A DNA stretch of 64,000 bases from Phycisphaerales bacterium AB-hyl4 (GCA_041821185.1 JBGUBD010000014.1:26339-90338), one strand, 5' to 3'; counted from the first letter of the stretch, positions 1 through 9,537 are shown. Numbers and translations: made by a program. The notes: generated from the sequence alone by a model not told the origin.

Positions 1-3000
1 CGCTCTTGACCACGGTCCCTTCGCGCAGCCACTGTCCGCGCCAGAGCATCACGTACTCGTCCGTCCCCAGCGTGGTCGGCTCCGCCAGGTGCTGCCACTG
101 GAACGTGGCGTTCGGCGGGATCGCCGTGCGATAAGCCGAGCTTTCACGCCGTGGGCCGTCCGCGTGATCCCGCCGCAGGGTGGCGGTGAAGGTCAGTTCG
201 TCGGCTCCGAAGCCGAGACGAAGGCTCAGCGTCTTGTGATCCACGTCATCGACAAGTTTCTGATCACCGCCGCCGCCGTGCTCGCGCAACTGCCCGTTCT
301 CATCGGTGATGTACCAGCCACGGACGAGCCGCACATGGTCGGGCAGATCGAGCTGCCACGTGATCACCATCTCACGCTCGTCCGGCCTCAGCGTGTGGCG
401 GCGAATGTGACCATGAGCCTCGGCGGGCTCGCCCCCCGCATTGATCTCCTGCAGTCGACCAAGCGGAATGCTGGTGATGCGAATTTGCTGGTTGTCGCCC
501 GCCTCTGTCTGACTCAATGGGCCAATGAGCAGGAAAAAAGCTTCGCCATCCGCACGCACCAGCACCAGGTGTTCCCCCTCCTGGACTTCCACACGATGCA
601 ACTGGTTTCGTTCCGCCGACCGAATCCGCTCCTGCACTTGCTCGGCCACATCACGGCGCGTCATCTGAGCGAGCAGATCGTTGGCGTCGCGATAGCGCGG
701 ACGCTCCGCCGACTCGAACGGCACCACGACCGCCCCGCGCACCGTCACCAGCACGTTCGCTTCGGGCATGTAAAGATCGCCGGCCTCGGCTTCACGCGCC
801 AAGGCCTCGGGCGACGCATCTACCGGCAGGCCGTGCCGTTGCAGGCTCAGGTGACGCACGTCGAACCGCTCCGGCGAAAGGTCCAGCAACAGCAGCGTGC
901 CGAAGCGGTCGCGATTCGGCTCCACCAGCGGCAGATGTGTGACGAACCTTGTGGGAAAGTCCCGCCGATCTTCAAATGCCGGTCGATCAAGGTCCGTTGG
1001 TAAATCGTGACCTTGAGCGTGATCCGGCAGCGGCCGCACCGGACGCTCCCGCTCCGCTTCGTCCATGCGAAACACCGGCTCCGCCGCCACCCGCACCATG
1101 TAGCGGATCGTCCGCACCACCTCGCCGTCCCGCACCCATTGGCCTTCCCACAGCGTCTGGTAATTCTCTTCCTGCGCTGCGATCATCTGATCGGCTGGCA
1201 AGGTCCGCATGCGAAGTCGGGCACCTTCGGGCACACGCCGCCGCGTGCCCATCGTTTGCAATGACATGGGCGCTGCCTCGTCATCAGCCGCCGGTTCCAT
1301 GCCCGGCAGCTCGATGCGACGACGCGTCCCGCCGGTCAACACGAGTTGGTCGCCCTCGATCGCCACGTCCAGCATCAGCGGGATCGTCCGCCGGTTCGGC
1401 TCGCGGATGACGCCGCCGCTGTCGACGCGTTCCCTGCTCGAGCCGTCGGGCCCATAGCTGGCCCAACCATGCAGCACCGTCACATCACGATCCACCTCCA
1501 GCGACCAGCGATATTCGGCAGGCTCATCCTCCGCTCCCGCCGCCGCGTCGAAATCCACCCACCCCTCGGGATGTTCGCTGGTCAGGCGGATGGGCCAGGC
1601 GTTTGAGCGAACCTGGTCTCGCAATGCCGCGTCCGGGGCTGCTCCTGTTACCTCATGATGGTAATTCTCCACCAGCTTGTACTGCACCTGCACGCCGCCG
1701 GTGTTGGTGAAGCCGGTGATCTGGAGCACGCCAACCGAGCCGGCGCGGGTCTTGAAGCGGTAGGTGAGCGGCAACTCACCTTTGGCATCAAGCAGGCCGA
1801 CGGTCGCCGGCTCAAGGTGGGCCAGATGATTGAAGAAATCGACAAGCGTTCGCGGGTGATACTGATCCCACGCACCGTCATCCACCGGAAACGCCAGAAG
1901 CCGATGGGTGAGAATTGGATAGGCATCATGTGTCGGTTGCTGCTGGTTGCGGATCAGGTCGATACCCGCATCCTCCGCCCATCGTGTGAAGTCCGCCGAG
2001 TCGGCCTCGCGAATGTCCGGCTTGGGCATCGGTTGCTCGCCGGTGTCGAGATCGAGAAAACTCAGACGATCGTTCTCACTGCGTCCGTAGGGTTCGATCG
2101 TGTGTTCAATCACCAGCCCGAAAGCGGGCTCGGCGTCGCGGTGGTCATCCTCAGGTTCCAGGGCTGACACCTCCTCATCCGTCTCACCTTCAACCGAATC
2201 GGCCTGTCCCACCACCACCTCCACCTCCACCTCCGTCTCGTGCCCCGGCTGCAGCGAGACGTTGCGGAACTCGACCCAGCGATAGGGGCGGCTTTCAACG
2301 GAAAGCGTGTCTAGTTGCTCCAGTGTCAGGCCATCGAAGGTATAGCGAAGGCTCTGTACATCTCCGCCGCGCCCACGCCGTTGCGGTGAGGCAATGTGTT
2401 GATTTCCAGCGTTGTCAGTGGACACAAGGCGGACCGCTCGATCCATGATGGCATGAGAAACGTCGATGACAACCGCATCGCCACGCTGCTCCGGCGACGT
2501 GACGACGACCGGCTCGGTGGTGTTCAGCACGGTTGTTCCGACAGCGGTCCAATCGAGCGTCCAATGCACGACTTCGCGCCAATCGCCGTGGGCCAGTCCC
2601 AGTTGCAAGTCGATAGCCTGCGTATCATCGTCAATTCGCGAAACAACAAAGCCGCGAGTGGTAGGGTATTGGTCCGATCTGGCCCCCGGCGCTCGCACTT
2701 CTGTGACACTTGTGCCTGCGGGACCCCGTGCGACGAGGTCTAGGTCTGGATTCGAGATCTTCACCGCAATCTCGTAAGGCCGGTCCTCATTCGACCATGT
2801 TCCCAGTTCATCATAAGGAGCGTCATCCAGACGCTGTCCGTCAGGCGACCACCATTCGCCATCGTCGGGACGGAAGTTCTGCGCCACACCCACAAGTTCA
2901 ACGTGCACATCATCGATAAAGGTCGCCCGGTACGGTGGCTCGTCCGCCTCGGCCAACGGTTCTGAGCTCTCCGCGGACTCGACATCCGCCTGCAGCATCG

Positions 3001-4138
3001 CCACCGGTACCGCCACCGCGCCGATGAGCGTGATCGTCAGCGCCACGCCCAGCCGGCTCATCGCGCGGCGGTTGCGGTGCTGGTCGAGGATGGCGACGAG
3101 TCGGCCATCGAGCTTGCTGCGGCGGGCCATGGCGATGCCGGCGTGGGCGGTGAACAGACCTGCTTGCGGGCCGGTGGCGATGTCCAGCAGGTGCTGGGCG
3201 TACTCACTGGCCTTCGTCTCGTGTGTGAGCACGAGGTCGTCGCAGGCTCGCTCCCGTTCGATGAGCATGCGGTGGGCGGCGTACCACATCAGCGGGTTGA
3301 ACCAGTAAACGGCACAGGCGACCTGTGTGAGCAGTTGCGTCAGGCAGTCGTAACGCTTGACGTGGGCCAGTTCGTGCAGCAGCACGGCTCGCCGCCGCTG
3401 GGGCGACCAGTCTTCGCTGTCCACCGGCACAAGCACCGTGGCAGGCACCCCCGGTAGGCAGCCCCAGGTCATCGGCATGATCGGCTGCCGGCTGCGGCGA
3501 AGCACCACCGGTCGTTGCAGGTTGAGTTTTGCTTGCAGTTCCCGCAACAGGTGCTGCCAGCTGCTGGCGGTGATCGGCTGACTGGTCCGCTTGAGTCGCA
3601 TCAGGCCGAGAGCGCCGAAGACGATCGGCAGCAGCGCAAAGCTCGCACCGCCCAGCCAGACCCACGGCAGCCAGGCGAGCATCACACGCCACGTCGGCGA
3701 AGCTGGCTCTGCCTCGGCCAATGTCATCGGGGCGGACTCGGCGGGCGCATCGTCGATCGCTTGTGCACCATCTGTCGGTGAAACCGCTGGCCCTGCCGGT
3801 GCCGGAACGGAGCGTCCATCGCCAGCGGGTGGCGGTGCGTCGGCAAGGATGCTGCCATCGTCGCCGGCCGCCGGCGCATCAGCGAAGGGTGTGGGTGCGG
3901 TGTCGGTGGTGTGCGGTTCAACCTCGACAGTGGTCGGCAACGTCGGCAGCACGGCCAGCCCCGGCAGCAAATACGCCAGCACCGGCAGCCCCAGCACGGC
4001 CGCGATCGCCGCGGTCCAGACCGTGTGCCGGGCGGCGGCCGAGTGGCGGCGCATCAGCGCGGTGACGATTGCCGCCAGCAGCAGGATCACCGTGGACTTG
4101 ATCGCAACGTCGAGCAGAAGGGGCAGAAGGTGCTGCAT
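1..4138 (-). CDS. Giant M56 (BlaR1-type) membrane metallopeptidase, 3' end outside window
   Basis: The frame is open without a stop from the ATG at 4138 to the left edge, at least 1379 codons. The first 360 residues resemble the M56/BlaR1 peptidase domain: hydrophobic N-terminal segments, a Zn-binding HELAH at residues 255-259 inside LLHELAHVKRYDCL, then a further membrane segment near residues 360-385 (LTITLIGAVAVPVAM). About 1000 residues follow, predicted to lie outside the membrane and far longer than a BlaR1 sensor domain. In this tail a unit of roughly 110-120 residues appears twice, each ending in a matching block (LWEGQWVRDGEVV near residue 990, LWRGQWLREGTVV near 1360). It lies downstream of blaI and a HEAT gene on the same strand. 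Known family role: the peptidase relieves BlaI-type repression after sensing a signal. The ligand is unknown; the tail may be a sensor or an effector. Confidence 0.85.
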   Translation of the reverse strand, partial: MQHLLPLLLDVAIKSTVILLLAAIVTALMRRHSAAARHTVWTAAIAAVLGLPVLAYLLPGLAVLPTLPTTVEVEPHTTDTAPTPFADAPAAGDDGSILADAPPPAGDGRSVPAPAGPAVSPTDGAQAIDDAPAESAPMTLAEAEPASPTWRVMLAWLPWVWLGGASFALLPIVFGALGLMRLKRTSQPITASSWQHLLRELQAKLNLQRPVVLRRSRQPIMPMTWGCLPGVPATVLVPVDSEDWSPQRRRAVLLHELAHVKRYDCLTQLLTQVACAVYWFNPLMWYAAHRMLIERERACDDLVLTHETKASEYAQHLLDIATGPQAGLFTAHAGIAMARRSKLDGRLVAILDQHRNRRAMSRLGVALTITLIGAVAVPVAMLQADVESAESSEPLAEADEPPYRATFIDDVHVELVGVAQNFRPDDGEWWSPDGQRLDDAPYDELGTWSNEDRPYEIAVKISNPDLDLVARGPAGTSVTEVRAPGARSDQYPTTRGFVVSRIDDDTQAIDLQLGLAHGDWREVVHWTLDWTAVGTTVLNTTEPVVVTSPEQRGDAVVIDVSHAIMDRAVRLVSTDNAGNQHIASPQRRGRGGDVQSLRYTFDGLTLEQLDTLSVESRPYRWVEFRNVSLQPGHETEVEVEVVVGQADSVEGETDEEVSALEPEDDHRDAEPAFGLVIEHTIEPYGRSENDRLSFLDLDTGEQPMPKPDIREADSADFTRWAEDAGIDLIRNQQQPTHDAYPILTHRLLAFPVDDGAWDQYHPRTLVDFFNHLAHLEPATVGLLDAKGELPLTYRFKTRAGSVGVLQITGFTNTGGVQVQYKLVENYHHEVTGAAPDAALRDQVRSNAWPIRLTSEHPEGWVDFDAAAGAEDEPAEYRWSLEVDRDVTVLHGWASYGPDGSSRERVDSGGVIREPNRRTIPLMLDVAIEGDQLVLTGGTRRRIELPGMEPAADDEAAPMSLQTMGTRRRVPEGARLRMRTLPADQMIAAQEENYQTLWEGQWVRDGEVVRTIRYMVRVAAEPVFRMDEAERERPVRPLPDHAQGHDLPTDLDRPAFEDRRDFPTRFVTHLPLVEPNRDRFGTLLLLDLSPERFDVRHLSLQRHGLPVDASPEALAREAEAGDLYMPEANVLVTVRGAVVVPFESAERPRYRDANDLLAQMTRRDVAEQVQERIRSAERNQLHRVEVQEGEHLVLVRADGEAFFLLIGPLSQTEAGDNQQIRITSIPLGRLQEINAGGEPAEAHGHIRRHTLRPDEREMVITWQLDLPDHVRLVRGWYITDENGQLREHGGGGDQKLVDDVDHKTLSLRLGFGADELTFTATLRRDHADGPRRESSAYRTAIPPNATFQWQHLAEPTTLGTDEYVMLWRGQWLREGTVVKS

Positions 4139-4201
4139 GGGAACGGCTCCCCGGTCAGTGGTGGATCATGGCGACAATCGAATCACAAGTGGAAAGCGAT
4201 G

Positions 4202-4267
4202 TCAGTCGCCCCGGTCGCGGGCGTCGTCGATCATCGGGTGCAGCCGTTATCGCTGCTCTTTGGTAAG
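4202..4267 (-). pseudogene. Duplicated fragment of the blaI 3' end
   Basis: Bases 4202-4260 match the 3' end of the blaI gene (6443-6501) at 54 of 59 positions with no gaps, including the stop codon. The relic still encodes RLHPMIDDARDRGD followed by TGA, against RLHQMIDDARDRGD in blaI, but carries an in-frame TAA just upstream. It lies immediately 5' of the M56 gene. The simplest reading is that blaI and the M56 gene were once adjacent, and that a duplication of the blaI end came with insertion of the HEAT-repeat gene between them. Confidence 0.85.
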
Positions 4268-4284
4268 ACTCGTGGACAATTACG

Positions 4285-6351
4285 TCAGTGCCAGAACACC
4301 CCCGTCCCGTACAGCAGCCGCTCATGCATGTACGGGGCGGCATACGCACGGAAGCGGTAAACCAGGCCTTCCCGGGCCCGCCGACGCAGGGACGATTCGT
4401 AGCCACCTTCCCGGCTGAAGCTGCGGTAGTTGGGCAAGGTGAAGTTCACGTCCTGCATCAGGCGCTGGAGCCGGGAGACTCGGGCAGGCTCCAGCAGTTC
4501 GCCCAAAGACCACGCGGCGAGTTGTTGCAGATGGGCGTCGTCGCTGTCGAGCAGGGCGATCAGGCCAGGCGTGATGTCGTAGTGGCCGGACCACTTCAGG
4601 CTGCGCACTACCGTCTGGCTGATGTACCGCTCCCGCGTGAAGGCCGAGAGCAGCAGCGGGCCGGCCTCCTCTTCGCCCAGCAAGCCGACGCCCATGATCG
4701 CCGCTCGCTGAGCGAGCACGGAAACGCGTGTCGAGCCAGAGACATCTTCATGAAGCTGGTCCACATCCACCTCCTCCACCGGCGTCAATCCCATGTTGCT
4801 GGCGAGTTGGAGGACGACGGGGTCACGGTGCATCCCGAGCGCCAGGATGATGTGGCCGGTCAGCAGAGCTTCATCAGGACGTACACGCCCGGCCGCCTCA
4901 CGCAGGATCTCGTTGGCCAACGGATGCTTGCTGAGCCCCAAGGCCAAAGCACAAGCGGAGCGGAACTCGGTGGTTTCGCTACGGTCGTTGAGATAGCGTT
5001 CGAGCCGTTGCAGCGGACGCCGCTGCTCGCGAACGGCACGATCGTGACGGTGGGCAAGGTCATCAGCGGCGAGGGCCACACCTCGTTCCGCGAGCAGCCC
5101 GAGACCAATTGCAGCCATGGCACGATTGGGGTCGAGCGGCCTTTCACGGCGGCGCAAGTGCTCATAGGTGTAGCGCATGGCCATCACGTCCATGAACAGG
5201 TCGACATCACTCGAACCGCCGATTTGACCGAGAGAGACGAGGCCGAATCGAACTTCCGATGCGCCTCGGTCCTGCCGCACCAGCGTTCCGTGAAACCAAC
5301 GGCGGTCATAGAAGGGATACCGGCCGGGGTCGCCACGCAACTGATCACGCTGCTCCTGCGGCACTTCTGAAAATGAGCGAAGAAGGTTGCGCCTCGCAAG
5401 CGATCGCTCGTAGTCGTCAGCTTCATCATAGAACGCCAAGGCCATCGCGGCCGCATGGCGGATGCCAACAATCGGAGGAGCATACTCACCGTGCGTCTGG
5501 TAAGCACCACCGACCTGCCGAATATGCAGACGGTGCAGTCGCGGCAGGCTGTGAATCCGATTCGCCTGGCCCAAATCCAGATAGATGTCGGACAGCAGTT
5601 GCTCGTTGGCTTCGTCCTGGTTCTGCCCGATCGCCAGGATTGCCTCGGATACCAGTTGAGCATCGCCACTTTCTCGCACCACCTGCTCCATCAGTTCCAC
5701 CGTGCCCGGCGGATTGTGGATGCGAATTGCCCATGCGGCGAGCCGTTGTGCCTCGACTGATCGACTGGTGGTCATTACCTGGTGCAGCCGTTGCAACACC
5801 TCATCGGGCGGGTCGGTCATCAATCCCACCGCGACCACCCATGCACCCAGATCATCTTCATTGTTGAACGCGGATGGCAGGTCGGGATCGAGCATGTGGC
5901 CCCGGGCAGCCCCGTCATCAAGCAGCCCCAGTCCCAACCATGCCACCTGTCGCACCTCGGGGTTGGGGTGGGATGTCAGTTCGATCAGTCGCGCTGTGGC
6001 CTCGCCGGCCCCGACCTTTCCCAACGCCAGAGCCGCCTCTGCCACGAGCCGGGTGTCGACCGCTTCGGTCGCTTCGAGCAATGCCCTTACCGCATCCGCA
6101 CGCCATTCCTCTGGCGAAGCCGCGATGTCGGGCACTTCGACCTTCGACAGTTGGTTCGCTTCCCACCAGTGCACCCAAGACCACCAGTTTTCAAGCCAGC
6201 CGTTCGGGTTCACCTCGGCCTGCTGAGTGTGCTGGGCGTTGGCGTCGGGAATCGTCGGGCACGACATGTGGGCCACGGACATTCCCAGAATAATCAAAAG
6301 CATGCGTACCGGAACACCCACTCGTCGGTGCGACGTTTGTTTCGACATCAT
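4285..6351 (-). CDS. Exported HEAT-repeat protein
   Basis: 688 residues. It begins with basic residues and a hydrophobic stretch (MLLIILGMSVAHM) that looks like a signal peptide or anchor; a Cys follows but the lipobox is poor. The rest is rich in HEAT/PBS-lyase-type helical repeats with recurring patterns such as ALALGKVGAGEAT, QVAWLGLGLLDDGAA, ACALALGLSKHPLA and LAAWSLGELLEPA. Such repeats are protein-binding scaffolds. The start at 6351 has a purine-rich GGAAGCGGG upstream; residue 17 (6303) is an alternative start. It sits between blaI and the M56 gene on the same strand, so it is probably co-transcribed and may be a partner or substrate of the M56 peptidase (inference). The relic of blaI just past its 3' end suggests that it arrived by insertion. 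Confidence 0.8.
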   Translation of the reverse strand: MMSKQTSHRRVGVPVRMLLIILGMSVAHMSCPTIPDANAQHTQQAEVNPNGWLENWWSWVHWWEANQLSKVEVPDIAASPEEWRADAVRALLEATEAVDTRLVAEAALALGKVGAGEATARLIELTSHPNPEVRQVAWLGLGLLDDGAARGHMLDPDLPSAFNNEDDLGAWVVAVGLMTDPPDEVLQRLHQVMTTSRSVEAQRLAAWAIRIHNPPGTVELMEQVVRESGDAQLVSEAILAIGQNQDEANEQLLSDIYLDLGQANRIHSLPRLHRLHIRQVGGAYQTHGEYAPPIVGIRHAAAMALAFYDEADDYERSLARRNLLRSFSEVPQEQRDQLRGDPGRYPFYDRRWFHGTLVRQDRGASEVRFGLVSLGQIGGSSDVDLFMDVMAMRYTYEHLRRRERPLDPNRAMAAIGLGLLAERGVALAADDLAHRHDRAVREQRRPLQRLERYLNDRSETTEFRSACALALGLSKHPLANEILREAAGRVRPDEALLTGHIILALGMHRDPVVLQLASNMGLTPVEEVDVDQLHEDVSGSTRVSVLAQRAAIMGVGLLGEEEAGPLLLSAFTRERYISQTVVRSLKWSGHYDITPGLIALLDSDDAHLQQLAAWSLGELLEPARVSRLQRLMQDVNFTLPNYRSFSREGGYESSLRRRAREGLVYRFRAYAAPYMHERLLYGTGVFWH

Positions 6352-6442
6352 GGCCCACCCGCTTCCTGATGAGTTGCTCGTGCCCGGACACGACCCCCGA
6401 GCGATAAAAAATCATTGATCGTCCTTTCGCCGATATCCACGA

Positions 6443-6826
6443 TCAGTCGCCGCGGTCGCGGGCGTCGTCGATCATCTGGTGCAGCCGCTGCCGCTGCTCT
6501 TCAGTCAGTTTCACCTTCCGTCCGGCCAGGTACGCCCCGAACGCCTGCTCCACCGAGCCGTCGAAGAAGGTCTGCACCACTTTCTGCATCGCCGACTGCC
6601 CGGTGCGTCGGCGCGGGGCCTTGGCCCGGTACAGATACTCCCGCCCGACCTTCCGGCGGGCAAGCAGCCCCTTGCGATCGAGGATGAGCACCATGTTGCG
6701 GATCGCCATCGACGTCGGCGGGTCGGGCAAATGTTCCTGCAACTGATTGACGCTCAACTCGCCCTCGGCATAAAGCGCGTTCATGATCTGCCGTTCCCGG
6801 CGGCTGAGGTTCTGGTGCGGGTCCAT
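6443..6826 (-). CDS. blaI: BlaI/MecI-family repressor
   Basis: 127 residues, normal for the family. The N-terminal winged helix (LSRRERQIMNALYAEG, then SMAIRNMVLILDRKGLLARR and the wing VGREYLYRAK) is followed by a dimerisation segment (VVQTFFDGSVEQAFGAYL). Family members repress as dimers and are inactivated by proteolysis triggered by an M56 partner; such a partner is two genes downstream. The ATG at 6826 has GAGGAGAG upstream (CGAGGAGAGCACCC). The gene is divergent from the ECF sigma gene at 7038. The symbol is used in the family sense only; no beta-lactamase is visible. Confidence 0.9.
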   Translation of the reverse strand: MDPHQNLSRRERQIMNALYAEGELSVNQLQEHLPDPPTSMAIRNMVLILDRKGLLARRKVGREYLYRAKAPRRRTGQSAMQKVVQTFFDGSVEQAFGAYLAGRKVKLTEEQRQRLHQMIDDARDRGD

Positions 6827-7037
6827 GGGTGCTCTCCTCGAAGTTCCACAAGAAAGGCGGACGTTGCGGTTGATGGCGTCGTTCAGTGCGCTACCTTTTT
6901 AACGCGCTAAGATATGCAAGGCAAGACCTGGCGCGAGATTTTTCGCGTATGATTTTGCTGGCCATTTCACCAATTTCACGGCAGGATTCGGAAAAACCGG
7001 TGCGGGTGGTGTCTTACAGGTAGAACCGAGGAGGCGG
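6827..7037. promoter_or_regulatory. Divergent promoter region between blaI and the sigma gene
   Basis: This 211-bp space drives blaI leftward and the sigma operon rightward. It contains a direct repeat of GCGCTA on both sides of an A/T tract (around 6887-6910) and a perfect 5-bp dyad, CGCGA-n6-TCGCG, at 6932-6947. Either could be a repressor site. I see no clear TACA-n2-TGTA BlaI box, so the assignment is open. Confidence 0.3.
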
Positions 7038-7541
7038 ATGAGCGGGATTGAGCCGGAAAGCCTGGCCCGATGGTACGGCCGATTCGCTCCGGCGCTGCTG
7101 CTTTATGTCCGGCAATGGCTCGGTGCGGCGGAAGCCGAGGACGTGGTGCAGGAAGTGTTCGCATCGCTGATGCAACAACGCCAGCCGCCTGCGTCGGTGC
7201 AGGCCTGGCTGTTCCGCTCGGCTCGCCACGCGGCGCTCAATGCTCAACGTTCACGCAGACGGCGTACGAGTCACGAAGCTCGCCTTGCCGCTACCGATGC
7301 GGGTTGGTTTCAGGCGGATCCCGGCCAGGCGATCGACGCCCAACTCGCCGAGCACACGCTGGCCGACCTGCCCGACGAACAGCGCGAGGTGATCGTGCTT
7401 CGGATCTGGGGCCAGTTGGGCTGGCAGGAAATCGCAGACCTGGTCGGGCGACCGACCTCAACCGTGTTCAGCCGATACCAGAGCGGCTTGCAAAGTCTCC
7501 GGCAGCGATTGGAGAACCCATGTCAGAAACCAGACGATTGA
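7038..7541 (+). CDS. ECF-type RNA polymerase sigma factor
   Basis: 167 residues. The sigma-2 region includes ALLLYVRQWLGAAEAEDVVQEVFASL with the typical D-x2-Q-E-V-F core (residues near 36-43). The sigma-4 region includes LADLPDEQREVIVLRIWG and the helix-turn-helix LGWQEIADLVGRPTSTVFSR. The start at 7038 is set by GAGGAGGCGG seven bases upstream. The gene overlaps the next one by 22 bp, as expected for a sigma/anti-sigma pair. ECF factors direct polymerase to a small regulon, often their own operon. Confidence 0.9.
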   Translation: MSGIEPESLARWYGRFAPALLLYVRQWLGAAEAEDVVQEVFASLMQQRQPPASVQAWLFRSARHAALNAQRSRRRRTSHEARLAATDAGWFQADPGQAIDAQLAEHTLADLPDEQREVIVLRIWGQLGWQEIADLVGRPTSTVFSRYQSGLQSLRQRLENPCQKPDD

Positions 7542-8059
7542 CGGCAGAGCAGCGTGAGCTGGAATCGGCTTTGAGTGGCCTGCAGCCGCGCACCCCACGA
7601 CGCGATCCGGCGGTGTTGATGTTCGAGCTTGGTCGACGCGCCGAGCGACGACGATGTCGACGGTGGCAAGCGGGCGTGGGCGGATTGAGCCTGCTGGTGG
7701 TATTAAGCGTGAGCTTGCACGTGACGAGCTTCGTCCGGCCAACCACGGGCACTGGTGTGATGGCAGAGCAGGACGAGGGAGCTTCCCCGCAACTCGTGCA
7801 GGACGAACCCGCTGAACGTCTGCCTCAACCGCAGCAACACGCCTCGACGAGGAGTGAGCGGGGGATGGCAGAGCCTGTGACAGATCGAACCTGGTCCTGG
7901 CGGACCGCCGTCTCCGAGGACGCGCAAGAGCGTTCGACCGAACATGACCACAGCGTCGGTCATCTCAGCCGTGTCGTGCAGGAGCACGGGATCGACGCCC
8001 TGCCCGAGCCGGCGTTGCGGTTCAAGGTCGACCCATTGAATCTGTCTTCGTCGTTGTAG
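7520..8059 (+). CDS. Putative membrane-anchored anti-sigma factor
   Basis: 179 residues with no family match that I recognise. The N-terminal 45 residues are charged and probably cytoplasmic, followed by one membrane segment (GVGGLSLLVVLSVSLHVTSF, about residues 51-71) and a polar, probably extracytoplasmic tail. The ATG at 7520 lies inside the end of the sigma gene, which implies translational coupling. Position, size and topology are those of an anti-sigma factor, but no HxxxCxxC zinc motif is present, so the role is inferred. The tail is Q-, P- and E-rich. Confidence 0.6.
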   Translation: MSETRRLTAEQRELESALSGLQPRTPRRDPAVLMFELGRRAERRRCRRWQAGVGGLSLLVVLSVSLHVTSFVRPTTGTGVMAEQDEGASPQLVQDEPAERLPQPQQHASTRSERGMAEPVTDRTWSWRTAVSEDAQERSTEHDHSVGHLSRVVQEHGIDALPEPALRFKVDPLNLSSSL

Positions 8060-8088
8060 CGCGATGAATGGACACTGGAGCACGAGTC

Positions 8089-9537
8089 ATGCATGAACAA
8101 TCCTTGATGATCAACCGGCGTGGCTGGGCAGTGATCATGGCGGTCATGTTCAGCATTCTGCTGCTGACGTCGGCGGAGGCCGAGGAAACGCCGGAATGGC
8201 TGGAACTGACCGTGACCCCTGCGGCCGAGCCAAGGCCGGCGCTTCAGTACCGCTTTGTTCACCGGAGGAACGAGCGTCGGCACGGCAATGCGGTGCCCAT
8301 GTATGCCCGAGCCATGATCCATCTTGGTAGTACTGTCGACTGGGAGGAGACCGGGCCGCGCGTGCGGGACTGGCAAAACCTGCCGCTTGAAGAGTTGCCA
8401 GTCGATGAGGTGCGTAAGGTGCTTGGTCATCATCAGGTTTTTCTGGACGAGGCCTCGCTTTACGATCATGCCGAGTGGGAAACCGCCGCTCAGGAGCATG
8501 GCATTAGCGCCCTCCTGCCCGAGCTGGGGCAGATGCGAAACCTTGCTCGGCTTGTCTCGCTGCGAACTCGGATCCATATTCTCGAAGGCGATTACGAGTC
8601 TGCGATCAGATCTCTCCGCACGGGCTTCACGATGGCGACCCATGTGGCGGAAGAACCGATTGTCATCAACCACCTGGTCGGCATCAGCATCACCGCGATG
8701 CTGACCGAGACGGCTTACGAGTTGATTGCCTCACCGAACAGCCCGAACCTGTACTGGGCTTTGGCGCAGGTGAAGGCCGAGCACATCGACACTCGGCCGG
8801 CCATTGAGTTCGAGAGTTATCTGATGTACTGGAGTTTTCCCGCGCTTCGCGATCTTTCAACCGTGCCGATGAGCCTTGAACAGGCCGACCGTCTTTGGGA
8901 GGAGATCTTCACCTCGCCGATGGCGGCCGACTTTGGCGGCGTCATGTGGGAACATCCGCTGCCTGCGATGGGGATCGGCATCACCGTTTACGCTGAGGCA
9001 AAGGCACGACTGATCGAGCTTGGACATGACGTCAAGGCTGTCGAGACCATGTCGGTCAAGCAGACCCTGCTGCTGCACTGGTTGATCGAGTTCGAGCATT
9101 GGGTCGACGAGATGATCAAGTGGCATTCCCTGCCTTACGCCGACGCGTGGGAGGGGCAACAGCGATCGCAGCAAGCCTTTGAACGACACCAAGCACGCAT
9201 GTCGGCCGCAACCAATCCGTTTCTCATGAGTCTGCCCCACTTCGACGCTGCGCGTGCCACTGAAGAACGCTCACGCCGACGGCTCGCGCTGCTGCGATGC
9301 GTCGAAGCCATCCGCATGCATGCCGCCGCCAATAACGGACAGCTTCCGGAATCGCTCGATGACATCACGATCGTGCCTGCGCCGGCCGATCCGAGCAACA
9401 ACATGCCGTTCCGTTACGAGCTTCAGCCGGATGGCAGGACGTTCACGCTTCAGCCTGCCGAAACTGACAATCGCCGCATGGCTGTGCGATTCAAGGAAGA
9501 TCGCCTGCGTGTCACCGTAGAGCCCCAAGATCAATGA
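8089..9537 (+). CDS. Exported planctomycete protein of unknown function
   Basis: 482 residues from the ATG at 8089, which has GGAG eight bases upstream; an in-frame ATG at 8068 lacks a comparable site. An N-terminal signal peptide (WAVIMAVMFSILLLTSAEA) is followed by a mostly helical body. A segment such as ISALLPELGQMRNLARLV and TRIHILEGDYESAIRSLRTG recalls the helical-hairpin proteins of planctomycete regulatory operons, to which the truncated HAAS protein at 24103 also seems related. The C-terminus has short beta-like segments (PFRYELQPDGRTFTLQ). It follows the sigma/anti-sigma pair and probably belongs to the same operon. Function not recognised. Confidence 0.65.
   Translation: MHEQSLMINRRGWAVIMAVMFSILLLTSAEAEETPEWLELTVTPAAEPRPALQYRFVHRRNERRHGNAVPMYARAMIHLGSTVDWEETGPRVRDWQNLPLEELPVDEVRKVLGHHQVFLDEASLYDHAEWETAAQEHGISALLPELGQMRNLARLVSLRTRIHILEGDYESAIRSLRTGFTMATHVAEEPIVINHLVGISITAMLTETAYELIASPNSPNLYWALAQVKAEHIDTRPAIEFESYLMYWSFPALRDLSTVPMSLEQADRLWEEIFTSPMAADFGGVMWEHPLPAMGIGITVYAEAKARLIELGHDVKAVETMSVKQTLLLHWLIEFEHWVDEMIKWHSLPYADAWEGQQRSQQAFERHQARMSAATNPFLMSLPHFDAARATEERSRRRLALLRCVEAIRMHAAANNGQLPESLDDITIVPAPADPSNNMPFRYELQPDGRTFTLQPAETDNRRMAVRFKEDRLRVTVEPQDQ

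Noticed and set aside
89-1003. Long plus-strand open frame opposite the M56 gene
   Set aside because: It lies in exact codon register with the minus-strand gene and repeats at many places along it; a composition shadow with no domain.
6303-6351. Lipoprotein signal in the HEAT protein
   Set aside because: The residues before Cys (VAHMS) do not fit a lipobox; a plain signal peptide or anchor is as likely.
6880-6950. BlaI operator of the TACA-n2-TGTA type
   Set aside because: Only weak repeats of other sequence are present; the expected palindrome was not found.
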